A stretch of DNA of 64,000 nt, from assembly GCF_001045465.1 (NCBI RefSeq), contig NZ_LFND01000001.1:682001-746000 (forward strand), written 5' to 3'. Under the pieces are notes generated by a model. It saw nothing but the letters and a program-made list of their open reading frames with translations. It did no database searches and was not told where the DNA came from. The stretch comes from Chryseobacterium angstadtii. Its GTDB lineage: Bacteria; Bacteroidota; Bacteroidia; Flavobacteriales; Weeksellaceae. Shown here in pieces: positions 8,627-17,293 of the stretch (positions are counted from its first letter, which is position 1; the number at the start of each line of letters is the position of its first letter). Made by a program: the position numbers and the translations under genes.

Positions 8627-9589
8627 TTACTTTTTGATGAACTTGTTTTTGTAAGTGTTTCCTTCCGCATCTTTGGAAAGAATGATATAATTTCCGGGAA
8701 CCAGGCGGCTTACATCTATTGGTTCGCTAAAGTGATGGCTGTTTTTCTGCAGCGCCACTTTTCCGGACATATCCATGATGGTTACCTCTTTATATTTTTT
8801 ATCTGAATCTTTTCCGATGTAAAGCAGCTGTGTTGTAGGATTCGGATATATTTTAAGGGTATTTTCCTTACGTTTGGTTTCGCCTGTTCCCAGGGTGCAG
8901 TATTCAAAGTTTCCGAAATTCAGTTTTACAAAACTTCCTGTCCCTAAAAATTGACACATATCCGGGCAATACTCCGTACAGGCATAAAATCCAAATACTC
9001 CGGAATCTGTTGCCGTATAAGAATCTCCCACTACTCCGTTGATCACACATGGATCTCCGGGTGAAGGCGGCGGGCTATTTGGAATACATCTGTACCATAC
9101 ATGATTTCCGTAAAGATCAGGAAATATATCATCAAATCTCACCGATGCTCCGGCACAGACATTATATTCTCCTGCTCCCAGGTCCTCAAAAGTTCCGGGC
9201 GTGAAAGTACTCATCATAGCAGGAAGAGAATAAGCAAACCCGTCTGCCATAACTGCCGGACTCTCCGCAGTGCAGTCTCCATCATGAACTTCTACCTTAA
9301 AATAATAAAGCTGATCATCATTTCCGTTAATCGTCAATGTCTGTGAAGTCGCCCCGGGAATTGCGGTCCACGGATTGTTATTAGGAGTCTGCCAGGTCCA
9401 TTGCTGTTTATACCATTGATAACTTCCGAATGCCTGTGTAGAAAGCACCTCTGTTTCGGTTTCACAGAATACAATTTTATCCTGGTATTGCGCGCCCAGT
9501 CTGGGACTGGTAATTGTAGGATTACACTGTGCTTTTATGCTCAGGATGCCCATGAGTGTAAAAGCCAAAAAAATTAGTTTGGTTTTCAT
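8627..9589 (-). CDS. Secreted Ig-like protein with T9SS type A sorting tail
   Basis: The 320-residue protein has a signal peptide (MKTKLIFLAFTLMGILSIKAQ). The middle resembles flavobacterial Ig-like repeats (GSYQWYKQQ, PGATSQTLTINGNDDQLYYF), and a second cysteine-rich segment contains VWYRCIPNSPPPSPGDPC. The last ~75 residues are a type A T9SS tail (TLKIYPNPTTQLLYIG, GNYIILSKDAEG). It should be secreted or attached to the cell surface. No catalytic motif is visible. It follows the sigma/beta-barrel pair by 40 bp and may belong to the same transcript. Confidence 0.8.
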   Translation of the reverse strand: MKTKLIFLAFTLMGILSIKAQCNPTITSPRLGAQYQDKIVFCETETEVLSTQAFGSYQWYKQQWTWQTPNNNPWTAIPGATSQTLTINGNDDQLYYFKVEVHDGDCTAESPAVMADGFAYSLPAMMSTFTPGTFEDLGAGEYNVCAGASVRFDDIFPDLYGNHVWYRCIPNSPPPSPGDPCVINGVVGDSYTATDSGVFGFYACTEYCPDMCQFLGTGSFVKLNFGNFEYCTLGTGETKRKENTLKIYPNPTTQLLYIGKDSDKKYKEVTIMDMSGKVALQKNSHHFSEPIDVSRLVPGNYIILSKDAEGNTYKNKFIKK

Positions 9590-9629
9590 ATTTAAATATT
9601 TAATGGTTGGGTTTAGTCTTTTTAAGTGG

Positions 9630-11021
9630 TCAGTCCAGAAGCAGTCTGATGCCGAACTTCATATTAAAATTTAAAGGTTTTTCTTTATAAATGGTATTGA
9701 GCTGGCTGTCATTTTTGAAATGATACCCGATTCCCGGTTCTGCATAAATCCCAATTTTATCCACAACTTTCACCTGCAGCCCAAGAGCTGTATTAAGTGA
9801 AACCTGTACCGGTTTGGTATCGAGGCGTTCTTCCTGGGTATCCTGTATTTCATTATTAACGATATAAGTTGTTTTCAACTTTGCGGCGACTGCTTTTTCA
9901 GCAAGAACGCCTCCGGTTACATAGCCTGTAAAACGCCCTTTCTGAACTACATTATAATTGATCTGTACAGGAATTCCGATATAATGAACACTCTGATCAC
10001 CTTTTATATAATCTGAATTGCTCCCTGAATGAAGCTCTGAAGTCAGTTTTGTATAGTTCACACCTGTTCCTATTCCCCATCTTTTTCCGAGACTGTAATA
10101 CATGGACAGCCCAAAAGTAACCGGAATTTTATGTCTGATCCTCGCTTCAACTTCTTTGCTCTGGTTGGCTAGCAATACTGCCGTAAGCGGATCATCTGTT
10201 GTCCCTGCGCTCCAAACATCACTGAAGGCCATCGGAGTTCCGCTGATAGAGGCATATCCAGGAAGCTTTTGTTCGGAAGAACCTGAAGAAAAATTTCCTG
10301 TAAGCATACTCAGCATCCATTTTTCAGCCGTCCTTTTCTGATGTTTAGAACGTGTATTATCAGCATATTTTTCAGGAAGTTTCGTTTCTTCCGGATTAAT
10401 GATTTCTTCTGAATTTTCTTTCTCTTTTAATTTTTCAATATTGAATGGAGAGATCGATAGGATTGGATTTTTTTTCTTTATCAGGTCTAATTTTTTCTCT
10501 TTTCCAACAGACTCCAAAATCCCTTGATTATCATTGTCAATTGTCTTTCCAAGAATATTTTTAAAGAAGGCATCAATGCTTGTTTTACCTGTCCGTATAT
10601 TTTCTGAACTGCTGTATTTTTCATCCCCATTCTTGTCTATTGGATCACTAACAGCTACTATCTCTTCATGCTCTGTTCTGTTTTTTTCTGTAGCTTTAAT
10701 CGATGTTGGCTTTTCTGTCTCTTTTACAATAGGAGTTCCGGATTTTTCGGCATTCATGTCAAACATGATCTTTCCTGTAAAGAATAAAAGAGCGAGTCCG
10801 GCTGCAATGCCTCCAACACGGAACCAAAGGGATTTTCTTTCCGCAGAGATGGCTCTATTTTCAGTATGATCAGCAGCCTCAGTCATCACCACTCCGGCCA
10901 TTCCCTTTTCCTCATCCTCAGAAAAAAGTTCATTCTTAATATCATCCCACAGCCCATCCGGAACATCCTCTTCGTGGTCTTCCATCTTCCTGTGCAGATC
11001 ATTTAGCCACCGATTATTCAT
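9630..11021 (-). CDS. Inner-membrane-anchored protein with C-terminal porin-like beta-barrel, anti-sigma candidate
   Basis: From the ATG at 11021 the protein has 463 residues. Residues 1-63 are acidic and cytoplasm-like (WLNDLHRKMEDHEEDVP). A single transmembrane helix at about 66-88 (RVGGIAAGLALLFF) is followed by a long charged linker to about 270. A C-terminal region of amphipathic strands (VTFGLSMYYSLGKRWGIGTG, VYAEPGIGYHFKND-like repeats) resembles outer-membrane PorT-type barrels. The start overlaps the sigma-factor stop by 8 bp, the arrangement of a sigma/anti-sigma pair, so the N-terminus probably contacts that sigma factor. An inner-membrane helix joined to an outer-membrane-type barrel is topologically odd. 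Longer upstream reading frame is shared with the sigma gene and was rejected. Confidence 0.7.
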   Translation of the reverse strand: MNNRWLNDLHRKMEDHEEDVPDGLWDDIKNELFSEDEEKGMAGVVMTEAADHTENRAISAERKSLWFRVGGIAAGLALLFFTGKIMFDMNAEKSGTPIVKETEKPTSIKATEKNRTEHEEIVAVSDPIDKNGDEKYSSSENIRTGKTSIDAFFKNILGKTIDNDNQGILESVGKEKKLDLIKKKNPILSISPFNIEKLKEKENSEEIINPEETKLPEKYADNTRSKHQKRTAEKWMLSMLTGNFSSGSSEQKLPGYASISGTPMAFSDVWSAGTTDDPLTAVLLANQSKEVEARIRHKIPVTFGLSMYYSLGKRWGIGTGVNYTKLTSELHSGSNSDYIKGDQSVHYIGIPVQINYNVVQKGRFTGYVTGGVLAEKAVAAKLKTTYIVNNEIQDTQEERLDTKPVQVSLNTALGLQVKVVDKIGIYAEPGIGYHFKNDSQLNTIYKEKPLNFNMKFGIRLLLD

Positions 11022-11580
11022 ATTGTGCTTTTTTTGACATTTTATATTCTTTAATTTTCTGGACCAGAAGTCCTTTTGCCCGATGAAACTGAGAAGCTGA
11101 GGAGTTCTCTGCAATTCCCAAAAGCCCCGCAATCTCCTTATGACTCTTCTTCTCAAATACAAACAGGTTGAAAACCATTCTGTAACCATCCGGAAGCGAC
11201 CTGATCATTTTCATAATAACCGTCTGGGGAATTTCTTCCAGATCCGGTTCTTCATCATTGGGAATATCAGGAAACTCGGTCAGGTAAATATCTGCCGCAG
11301 GAACGGAATGCTGTTTGATATGTTTCAGCGCTTCATTAACCACAATCCGGATCATCCATGCTTTTAAAGAGCCGCTGCCCCTGTATTCAAAAGTTTCTAT
11401 GGACCGGAACATTTTGATAAAACTGTTCTGCAGAACATCATTAACATCATCTTTTGCAGGAAGATAACGGGCGCAGACTCCGGCAAGGTTTCCGGAATAG
11501 GTTCCGAAAAACTCTTTCCAGGCAGCTTCTTCCTTCGTGAGAAGGCGTCTTACCAAAATCTGCTCGTAGTTTTCTTCCAT
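11014..11580 (-). CDS. Sigma-70 family (ECF) RNA polymerase sigma factor
   Basis: The 188-residue protein has region 2 (WKEFFGTYSGNLAGVCARYL, then DVNDVLQNSFIKMFRSIETF and LKAWMIRIVVNEALKHIK) and region 4 (IRSLPDGYRMVFNLFVFEKKSHKEIA split by the HTH, then SSASQFHRAKGLLVQKI). It is close to the many Bacteroidota ECF factors encoded beside anti-sigma/beta-barrel proteins. The start at 11580 is fixed by the preceding promoter. The following gene overlaps by 8 bp, so the pair is co-translated. Target genes cannot be read from the sequence; the downstream T9SS Ig-like gene is a candidate. Confidence 0.9.
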   Translation of the reverse strand: MEENYEQILVRRLLTKEEAAWKEFFGTYSGNLAGVCARYLPAKDDVNDVLQNSFIKMFRSIETFEYRGSGSLKAWMIRIVVNEALKHIKQHSVPAADIYLTEFPDIPNDEEPDLEEIPQTVIMKMIRSLPDGYRMVFNLFVFEKKSHKEIAGLLGIAENSSASQFHRAKGLLVQKIKEYKMSKKAQYE

Positions 11581-11623
11581 GTATGGGTAAAATCCGGTTT
11601 AACGCCCGGTTAAAATTTTAAAG

Positions 11624-11653
11624 CAAAAATAGACCGCATTGGGCAAAACACAA
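11624..11653 (-). promoter_or_regulatory. Promoter of the sigma/beta-barrel operon
   Basis: On the minus strand a -33 TTG (11651-11653) is separated by 19 nt from TATTTTTG (11624-11631), a full match to the flavobacterial TTG-N17-23-TAnnTTTG consensus. It lies 44 bp before the sigma-factor ATG. Confidence 0.65.
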
Positions 11654-11677
11654 TCTATTGTTCATATTATCTATCAA

Positions 11678-12253
11678 TTAATTCTTTATACAAAACGGGA
11701 AATTATAATAAATGGGTTCAAAAGGATTGAGAACAACATCATTCACCGTAATTTTTTCTGCTGCCAGAACAAACCTCAAGGAATGATCCAGCCCTATGAA
11801 ATAACCGGTCTGCTTTGCTACAATGGCAACTACCGCTTTCTTAACCGTTCCATCTACCGGAATCTGAAGCTCAAGCTCCTTTGGCGCAAAAGTAAGCTCT
11901 ACCCAATTTTTATCTGCATTCAAAACGGATGTGTATTTGATATTATATTTCACTTTTCCCATTGCTGTTAAGGCCGCCTGAGTTTTCACAGGATCTTTCA
12001 CAACTGCCGTTACAATTTCTTTGATCGGAAATTCCTGAAAGGTGAGGGTATCTTTTTTTATTTTAAAGTCTACGATTTTCTCAGATCTGAATTGCCCCTG
12101 CACAGTGATCAGCCGTCCTTTGTAATTCCCGTTTACATCTTCAAGTTTTACAGGCGGTACTTCTATCCTGTCCTCATTGATGCATGAGAACAGGGAGAAG
12201 ATAATGGATATCACCAAAACAGCAGTAATCACAAGTACTATTAAATTTTTCAT
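11678..12253 (-). CDS. DUF4840-like lipoprotein
   Basis: The 191-residue protein has a hydrophobic leader with lipobox-like LFSC (Cys about 23), followed by PPVKLEDVNGNYKGRLIT, repeated beta-type sequence and FIGLDHSLRFVLAAEKI. This resembles the DUF4840 group of small Bacteroidota lipoproteins; the family assignment is from memory of the pattern and is moderate. No function is known. It stands alone, upstream of the sigma operon promoter and divergent from the AraC regulator. The ATG at 12253 gives a normal signal peptide. Confidence 0.65.
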   Translation of the reverse strand: MKNLIVLVITAVLVISIIFSLFSCINEDRIEVPPVKLEDVNGNYKGRLITVQGQFRSEKIVDFKIKKDTLTFQEFPIKEIVTAVVKDPVKTQAALTAMGKVKYNIKYTSVLNADKNWVELTFAPKELELQIPVDGTVKKAVVAIVAKQTGYFIGLDHSLRFVLAAEKITVNDVVLNPFEPIYYNFPFCIKN

Positions 12254-12542
12254 TTCATTATTTTTTTAACATTAAACATTCATTGGATTGAGTACTCATC
12301 TATAAAATCCTGTTTTTGGAAAATCTTGCATAGAATTTTGAAAAAAGAATGAAATAATTTTGTAATGCGCTGATTTTGTGGTGATCTTTTTTTCTTTGAA
12401 ATAAAAAACAATGAGACTTTTCTAACTATTTGTTTTTATGATAAGCCATCTTATCTATATCCAACTAAAAAAACAGACTCTGCTAATATGATTTTTAATA
12501 ATCAGAAAAAACCTGCTGCTGAATATTTCCTATATTTATTCC

Positions 12543-13373
12543 ATGCTAGTGCAAATACAATCCTATCCTTCATCTCATTTTCTTTCAGACTTTAGTACTG
12601 AGAATTATGGTGTGGTTTTATTAAATGGTTCCGGGATTTTTTCGGTAGATCAGATTAATTATTCTTATGAAAATTCTACGGTTCTTTTTCTTACGCCTTA
12701 CCAAAAGCTAAAACTGATTGCAGAAAAAGATGAGGAAATTATGATCCTTTTCTTTCACGGAGATTATTACTGCATTGAATATCATAAAGAGGAAGTGGCC
12801 TGCAACGGACTTTTGTTCAACAATATTTATTTAAATCCGGGGATACGGCTCCCTGGTGAGCAATACGATTATATTCGTGGAATTTTCAATCATATAGAAC
12901 GTGAGCTTTCGGAAAAACATCTCTTTTCGGAATCTATCATTAAAACATATATTCAGTTGATTCTTGCGATCTGCAGCAAGCAAAAAAGTGGTAATCCCAA
13001 CGATCAGATTTCAGGCGGGCGGCTTTCCAACAAAAACGCAGCAGAATTTCAAAAAATGCTGGAGCTTCATTTTAAAGAAGAAAAAGAGCTTTCCTTTTAC
13101 AGCAGCAAACTTAATATTACCAACAGCACCCTGAGCAAAGCGGTTAAAAAAGAATTTAATAAAACACCAAGTCAGCTTATTAATGAAAGAGTGACTTTAG
13201 AAGGCAAAAGGCTTCTTCATTTAACCTATCTTTCTGTAAAAGAAATTGCATCCGGGCTAGGGTTTCACGATGAGTTTTACTTCAGCAGGTATTTTAAAAA
13301 ATCGGTAGGATGTTCTCCTAAAAAATACAGAGAGAAGGTAGGCATTTCCATTGTGGCAAAAATATCCATGTAA
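12543..13373 (+). CDS. AraC-family transcriptional regulator
   Basis: The 276-residue protein has a cupin-like N-terminal half (VVLLNGSGIFSVDQINYSYE, ILFFHGDYYCIEYHKE) and a C-terminal double helix-turn-helix of the AraC type from about residue 168 (KELSFYSSKLNITNSTLSKA, then VKEIASGLGFHDEFYFSRYF and the closing GCSPKKYRE). The N-terminal domain probably binds a small effector, unknown here. It is followed on the same strand by a DUF417 membrane protein whose start lies 65 bp downstream. AraC/DUF417 pairs are common in this group, so regulation of that gene is likely. The ATG at 12543 is the only suitable start. Confidence 0.92.
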   Translation: MLVQIQSYPSSHFLSDFSTENYGVVLLNGSGIFSVDQINYSYENSTVLFLTPYQKLKLIAEKDEEIMILFFHGDYYCIEYHKEEVACNGLLFNNIYLNPGIRLPGEQYDYIRGIFNHIERELSEKHLFSESIIKTYIQLILAICSKQKSGNPNDQISGGRLSNKNAAEFQKMLELHFKEEKELSFYSSKLNITNSTLSKAVKKEFNKTPSQLINERVTLEGKRLLHLTYLSVKEIASGLGFHDEFYFSRYFKKSVGCSPKKYREKVGISIVAKISM

Positions 13374-13412
13374 TGTCCTGATATCTCTATTTTTAAGCGC
13401 CCTGCATCGGTA

Positions 13413-13420
13413 TACCTTTG
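13413..13420 (+). promoter_or_regulatory. -7 element before the DUF417 gene
   Basis: TACCTTTG matches TAnnTTTG exactly and sits 18 bp before the ATG at 13438. It supports that ATG over an upstream in-frame TTG that lies inside the AraC gene. No convincing -33 TTG is present, as expected for an activator-dependent promoter. Confidence 0.5.
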
Positions 13421-13437
13421 TAAAAAATAAAAATCCT

Positions 13438-14067
13438 ATGCAGAATAATGCGATACTTAACTGCCTTGTGCTCTTAGATTCTTACTTCCTTAATTTTTTA
13501 AGAATTTCAATATTCATCGTTATGGCCTGGATCGGAGGGCTTAAAGCTTTTCAATATGAAGCAGACGGAATTGTTCCTTTCATTGCCAACAGTCCGTTTA
13601 TGAGCTTTTTTTATAAAAATGCAGACCGTAAAGTGATTAACGAAAATCAAAAATCAGTTTCAGAATACACTTTGTATAAAAATCCGGAAGGTAAGACGGT
13701 ACAAAAGAATATAGACTGGCAAACGGCCAATGGCACTTATATATTTTCCTATGGATTAGGAACCGTGATTGTCATCATTTCCATTCTGGTTCTGCTGGGA
13801 ATATGGTTTCCTACAATAGGAGCTGTGGGTGGCGCTTTAACTTTCATTATGTCTTTCGTTACGCTTTCTTTTCTGATCACCACTCCAGAGGTGTATGTTC
13901 CGGATTTAGGCGGAGACTTCCCTACACCGCAGTATGGATTTCCTTATCTATCAGGAGCCGGACGTTTGGTGTTAAAAGATATCATCATGATGGCAGCCGG
14001 ACTGGTATTGTTTTCAGACAGTTTAAAAAAAGTGATAAAAAGCAAAATTGTCTTATCAAATCATTAA
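13438..14067 (+). CDS. DUF417 (YkgB-like) inner-membrane protein
   Basis: From the ATG at 13438 the protein has 209 residues and four predicted membrane helices. The characteristic segment IVMAWIGGLKAFQYEADGIVPF is followed by NSPFMSFFY, the later GLGTVIVIISILVLLGIW, and LITTPEVYVPDLGG. This matches YkgB/DUF417 proteins, which are often induced by reactive chlorine or redox stress; RclC in E. coli belongs to this family. The adjacent upstream AraC regulator parallels the RclR arrangement, so a role in oxidative or chlorine stress is plausible by analogy. A perfect palindromic terminator follows. Confidence 0.85.
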   Translation: MQNNAILNCLVLLDSYFLNFLRISIFIVMAWIGGLKAFQYEADGIVPFIANSPFMSFFYKNADRKVINENQKSVSEYTLYKNPEGKTVQKNIDWQTANGTYIFSYGLGTVIVIISILVLLGIWFPTIGAVGGALTFIMSFVTLSFLITTPEVYVPDLGGDFPTPQYGFPYLSGAGRLVLKDIIMMAAGLVLFSDSLKKVIKSKIVLSNH

Positions 14068-14157
14068 AACTAAACATTTAGTTTTCAAATAATTAAACAG
14101 ACTGAATAATCCTTTTGCTTTAAATCTCTTAATTTTACACTTAAATTAATATCATGA

Positions 14158-14185
14158 GTAAGGCCCGGAAATTTCCGGGCCTTAC
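14158..14185. terminator. Bidirectional terminator, 28-nt perfect palindrome
   Basis: GTAAGGCCCGGAAA at 14158-14171 pairs exactly with TTTCCGGGCCTTAC at 14172-14185, between the convergent DUF417 and lipoprotein genes. Poly-T tracts on either side are short (TTATTT), so it could also be a transcript-stabilising hairpin. Confidence 0.7.
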
Positions 14186-14214
14186 TTATTTAAAGAATTA
14201 AGATATAAGGAGAA

Positions 14215-15696
14215 TTACGGACAACCATATATAGTCTGTTTAAAGCTTCCGCTCACCCCATCCGAAGTTCCTACTTCATGCTGAACCGTAAAGGAAGACA
14301 ATGCCGCTGTTGCACGGGTATTGGTATTGTACATTCCCATATGTCTTTCTACCCTTTTCTGATTGGTATTGGATCGGCATTCATAAACATCCGGAAGATA
14401 AATAGGATCCATGCAATAACTGGAGTTGAACGAAAGATCATACTGTCCCTGATACAGTGTACCCTGTAAAAATTTGACACAAAGGGTGGTGCTCTTATCT
14501 TTTCTTCTGTTCCAGTTTCCATTCTTGTCAATATGATGCAACTCTGTCCATCCGGCCAGGGACGATCTATTTCCTCCTAAACCAAAAGGAAAAGGAGACC
14601 AGTTATAATAATCTATTTTTCCACGAAGTACATTGGAAGAATTAATCACCATATCCTGTAATCCACCCTTTGTAGCCATCGAACAGGATTGTCCCCATCC
14701 TTTCACGTAGACGTTGTAGGTATGAACCACATTCCATGTGCTTGCATTACTGTATGGACTGATTGATTTTACTTTTACCGTAGGATGGTAAACGGTATTT
14801 GCACCCGGATACACATGCTCTACGGTCGGTAAAATGTACTGATTAGGAGCAAGTGTAAATTCAGCAGCAGCATTGGTTCCGTCATTAAATTCAATCCTGT
14901 ATTTTGCCTGCTGAGGAACTAGCGCACGGCTCAATGTAAAACCTTCAAATTTTACTTTCCCGGGACTAGAGCAGGTAAACTCTTCATAAATGGTTCCGCT
15001 TAATCTGAAAAGCTGAACAGGCACCGGAGTTCCTCTTATCCCTTTGGCATTTGCAAAATCAATGGTTCCAAACTCTCTATAAATGTTTTTTGCGGAAGAA
15101 ACAGAAATAATTTCCCGGACAGGATCCAGTGCTATGATTTGCTCTATTGAAGGATTGCTGCCAAGCAATTCCACTTTTTTCAACATTTCAGCCCGGTCGG
15201 CCTTTACGGAAACAATAAATTCGGGATTGAGATATTTTACCACATAATTTCCTACTTTCACCTCTCTGTTTACATTTAAAATGGAGCGTAAAATTGGGGA
15301 TGTAATCCAGTGTTCCTCCGGAATTTCCTGATAGGAGCTCCAGCCTATAGCATTCTGCTGTTCAAATTTCGCAAAAGCCTCGGCCCGCAACGAATTTAAA
15401 CCTAAATTTTGTTCTGCTTCCAGAAGAAGATCATCTTCACTTCTTTCATCATCAGGAGCCGCAGCTACTTCAGCCAGATAATCGTAGTAACAATAAAACT
15501 GGGCTTCGTCTTTGAAGTCAAGCATTCCATTATTGAGTGTTGGGCTGGAGCAAGACATTGATACCTTTGATGAGGCACTTTTTAAGGGTTGCTCATGATC
15601 TGTTTTTTTAGCCTGCTGAAGTTCATCTTCACAACCTGAGAGAAAAAACAATGAACACAGTACAATAAGATACTGCCTTTTTAAAATCTTTTTCAT
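14215..15696 (-). CDS. Large lipoprotein of unknown function
   Basis: The 493-residue protein begins with a lysine-rich signal peptide and a lipobox (FFLSGC, Cys about 22), so it is a periplasmic or surface lipoprotein. The N-terminal half is helical and acidic (FYCYYDYLAEVAAAPDDE, SLRAEAFAKFEQQ). The C-terminal half is beta-rich with cysteines (CSMATKGGLQDMVIN, LQGTLYQGQYDL, SYCMDP). I do not recognise a named domain; similar long lipoproteins are common in Chryseobacterium. It is transcribed alone and shares the convergent terminator with the DUF417 gene. Confidence 0.65.
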   Translation of the reverse strand: MKKILKRQYLIVLCSLFFLSGCEDELQQAKKTDHEQPLKSASSKVSMSCSSPTLNNGMLDFKDEAQFYCYYDYLAEVAAAPDDERSEDDLLLEAEQNLGLNSLRAEAFAKFEQQNAIGWSSYQEIPEEHWITSPILRSILNVNREVKVGNYVVKYLNPEFIVSVKADRAEMLKKVELLGSNPSIEQIIALDPVREIISVSSAKNIYREFGTIDFANAKGIRGTPVPVQLFRLSGTIYEEFTCSSPGKVKFEGFTLSRALVPQQAKYRIEFNDGTNAAAEFTLAPNQYILPTVEHVYPGANTVYHPTVKVKSISPYSNASTWNVVHTYNVYVKGWGQSCSMATKGGLQDMVINSSNVLRGKIDYYNWSPFPFGLGGNRSSLAGWTELHHIDKNGNWNRRKDKSTTLCVKFLQGTLYQGQYDLSFNSSYCMDPIYLPDVYECRSNTNQKRVERHMGMYNTNTRATAALSSFTVQHEVGTSDGVSGSFKQTIYGCP

Positions 15697-16021
15697 ATAA
15701 AATATTCTTTTTGCCTGAAATTACTTTTTCGTACAGACAGCCGCAATCAGGAATTATTAAGTGTGTAAAGACTATGGATAAGTGTAAGGAAAATAAGGCT
15801 AGCCGTACTTATGCTTTTTTCTATTTTACAACAATAAAGCCTGTGTAAAGAGATTCATTACCCGCTAAAAGATTATTTTTTCACCAGATTTCCAGCAAAG
15901 AAGGCCATGAAAGGAGGTTGAACAAAAGAAGATATATCTTACTGAATACCAAAACAAATGTTGTAAATTTATTCAAAGTAAAAACAGTGTTTTCCCCCTT
16001 TTACAGAGTTGGACAGTTCCC
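15697..16021. other. Divergent spacer, no gene seen
   Basis: This AT-rich spacer lies between the lipoprotein gene (leftward) and the two-component operon (rightward). It contains no supportable gene or strong hairpin. The operon promoter lies at its right end (16022-16029). Confidence 0.3.
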
Positions 16022-16029
16022 TAATTTTG
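16022..16029 (+). promoter_or_regulatory. -7 element of the lipoprotein/two-component operon
   Basis: TAATTTTG matches TAnnTTTG, 25 bp before the ATG at 16055. No clear TTG lies 17-23 nt upstream; the nearest, at a spacing of 10 nt, is too close. Confidence 0.5.
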
Positions 16030-16054
16030 CTTTATAAAATTAAAAACTAAAAAA

Positions 16055-16621
16055 ATGAAAACTCCCTTATTATTTAGAAATCTAAGTTCGCTTTTTGTCT
16101 TACTTATTTTAAGTTTTTGCATGTTAAGCTGCACACGCTGCTCCGAACCCCCTAAAGAACCCGTAAATGACAGTTATAAAAAGAAACTGATCAGCTACAA
16201 GGAAGGTAAAGTACTCTATGATGAATATTCCAGAACGAATAACATTATTCTTACCAAATACAGAAACGGGCAGCCCGATTCAAGATGGTACTGGTTTTCG
16301 GTGGATGAACTGGAAGGCTATATTAAATACGTAAAAGAAAACGCCAAAAAACAGAAGCTGAAAAACCCGGGAATCAGAATTTATATGGGAAAATATCCTG
16401 TGGACCATCCTAAAAGCAAAATGGCAAAACCCGAATATGCCGGATATCAGACTATATTCTTAGTTCCTACTGCCCAAAATGTAAAAAAAGACAGCACAAG
16501 AGTGATGTCCAGAGCAATGAGATCTACAGATGAAAACTCAGATGTAAAGGAGGGTATGCAATCTCTGAATATGACCAATCTGGCACCTCCTCCTAATGTA
16601 TCCACCGCTTCCATGCAGTAA
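16055..16621 (+). CDS. Lipoprotein of unknown function, first gene of a two-component operon
   Basis: The 188-residue protein has a signal peptide and a lipobox (CMLSC, Cys about 26) followed by two more cysteines (TRCSEPP). The mature part contains RWYWFSVDELEGYIKYVKENAK and GIRIYMGKYPVDHP, and ends in a low-complexity tail. I do not recognise the family. It lies 12 bp before a membrane protein and then a sensor kinase and response regulator, all on one strand. It may be a periplasmic sensory partner or a conserved Chryseobacterium protein; the role is inferred from position. Confidence 0.65.
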   Translation: MKTPLLFRNLSSLFVLLILSFCMLSCTRCSEPPKEPVNDSYKKKLISYKEGKVLYDEYSRTNNIILTKYRNGQPDSRWYWFSVDELEGYIKYVKENAKKQKLKNPGIRIYMGKYPVDHPKSKMAKPEYAGYQTIFLVPTAQNVKKDSTRVMSRAMRSTDENSDVKEGMQSLNMTNLAPPPNVSTASMQ

Positions 16622-16633
16622 AAACAGAAAACC

Positions 16634-17278
16634 ATGAACTGGAATATAGAAATCGGGAAACAAATATCCCTGGTCATACCCATTATAGTAATGGTTTTAA
16701 TGGCTGTTAAATTCAGGAAAATAGGGAAAGAAAATTTCTTTTTCATCATAGGATATACTGTCCTTTCCCTGATTGATATTTTCTGCTATTTCTATTTCAG
16801 TTCTACCCATCGGTCTACGGATATCTTTTATGTGATCGGCTTTTTAATGATCGCGTTCTTTTTGTACCTTTTGTATTATTATCAATTGTTACACTGGCCG
16901 GTCCTTAAAAAAATACAGTCTGTTCTTCTGGTATTATTTGTAATTAATATCGGGGTGATGTTTTATATTGAGGACGATCTTCTGCATCATTTTTCATTTA
17001 ATATGCTGTATGTTGATATTCTCCTGCTGATATTTTCCATTATTCTATTTTTATATCAAACCTTTAATTCAGATAAAGTACTGGAAATTACCAATTACCT
17101 GCCCTTTTGGATCTCGGTGGCTTTACTGATTCTTTTTATCGGAAGCATTCCGATCTTATATTTCAGAACGAAGGTCTCCCAGCCGATTTATTTCTTCATA
17201 TTATTTATGTTGAATCTGATCAGTAATACCATACTTATGCTGGGGTTAATCTGGAATAAACAGGATAATCAGAAATAA
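16634..17278 (+). CDS. Multi-pass membrane protein of unknown function
   Basis: The 214-residue protein has about seven hydrophobic helices (for example ISLVIPIIVMVLMAVKF, FFFIIGYTVLSLIDIF, LLLIFSIILFLYQTF) with short loops and few charges. No motif of a known transporter was seen. It lies between a lipoprotein gene and the sensor kinase and is 15 bp from the latter. The kinase has only one membrane helix, so this protein could act as a separate membrane sensory module. That role is inferred from position only. Confidence 0.65.
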   Translation: MNWNIEIGKQISLVIPIIVMVLMAVKFRKIGKENFFFIIGYTVLSLIDIFCYFYFSSTHRSTDIFYVIGFLMIAFFLYLLYYYQLLHWPVLKKIQSVLLVLFVINIGVMFYIEDDLLHHFSFNMLYVDILLLIFSIILFLYQTFNSDKVLEITNYLPFWISVALLILFIGSIPILYFRTKVSQPIYFFILFMLNLISNTILMLGLIWNKQDNQK

Positions 17279-17293
17279 ATACCACTTTAAACT

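Noticed and set aside
11022..11189. N-terminal extension of the beta-barrel protein
   Set aside because: It lies wholly inside the sigma-factor gene in another frame, and the Arg/Trp-rich product does not look like protein; the ATG at 11021 is preferred.
13803..14081. Second open frame inside the DUF417 gene
   Set aside because: Out of frame with a clear membrane-protein gene; the product has no recognisable pattern.
14158..14185. 28-nt palindrome considered as an operator
   Set aside because: It lies between two convergent 3' ends, so a terminator is more likely.
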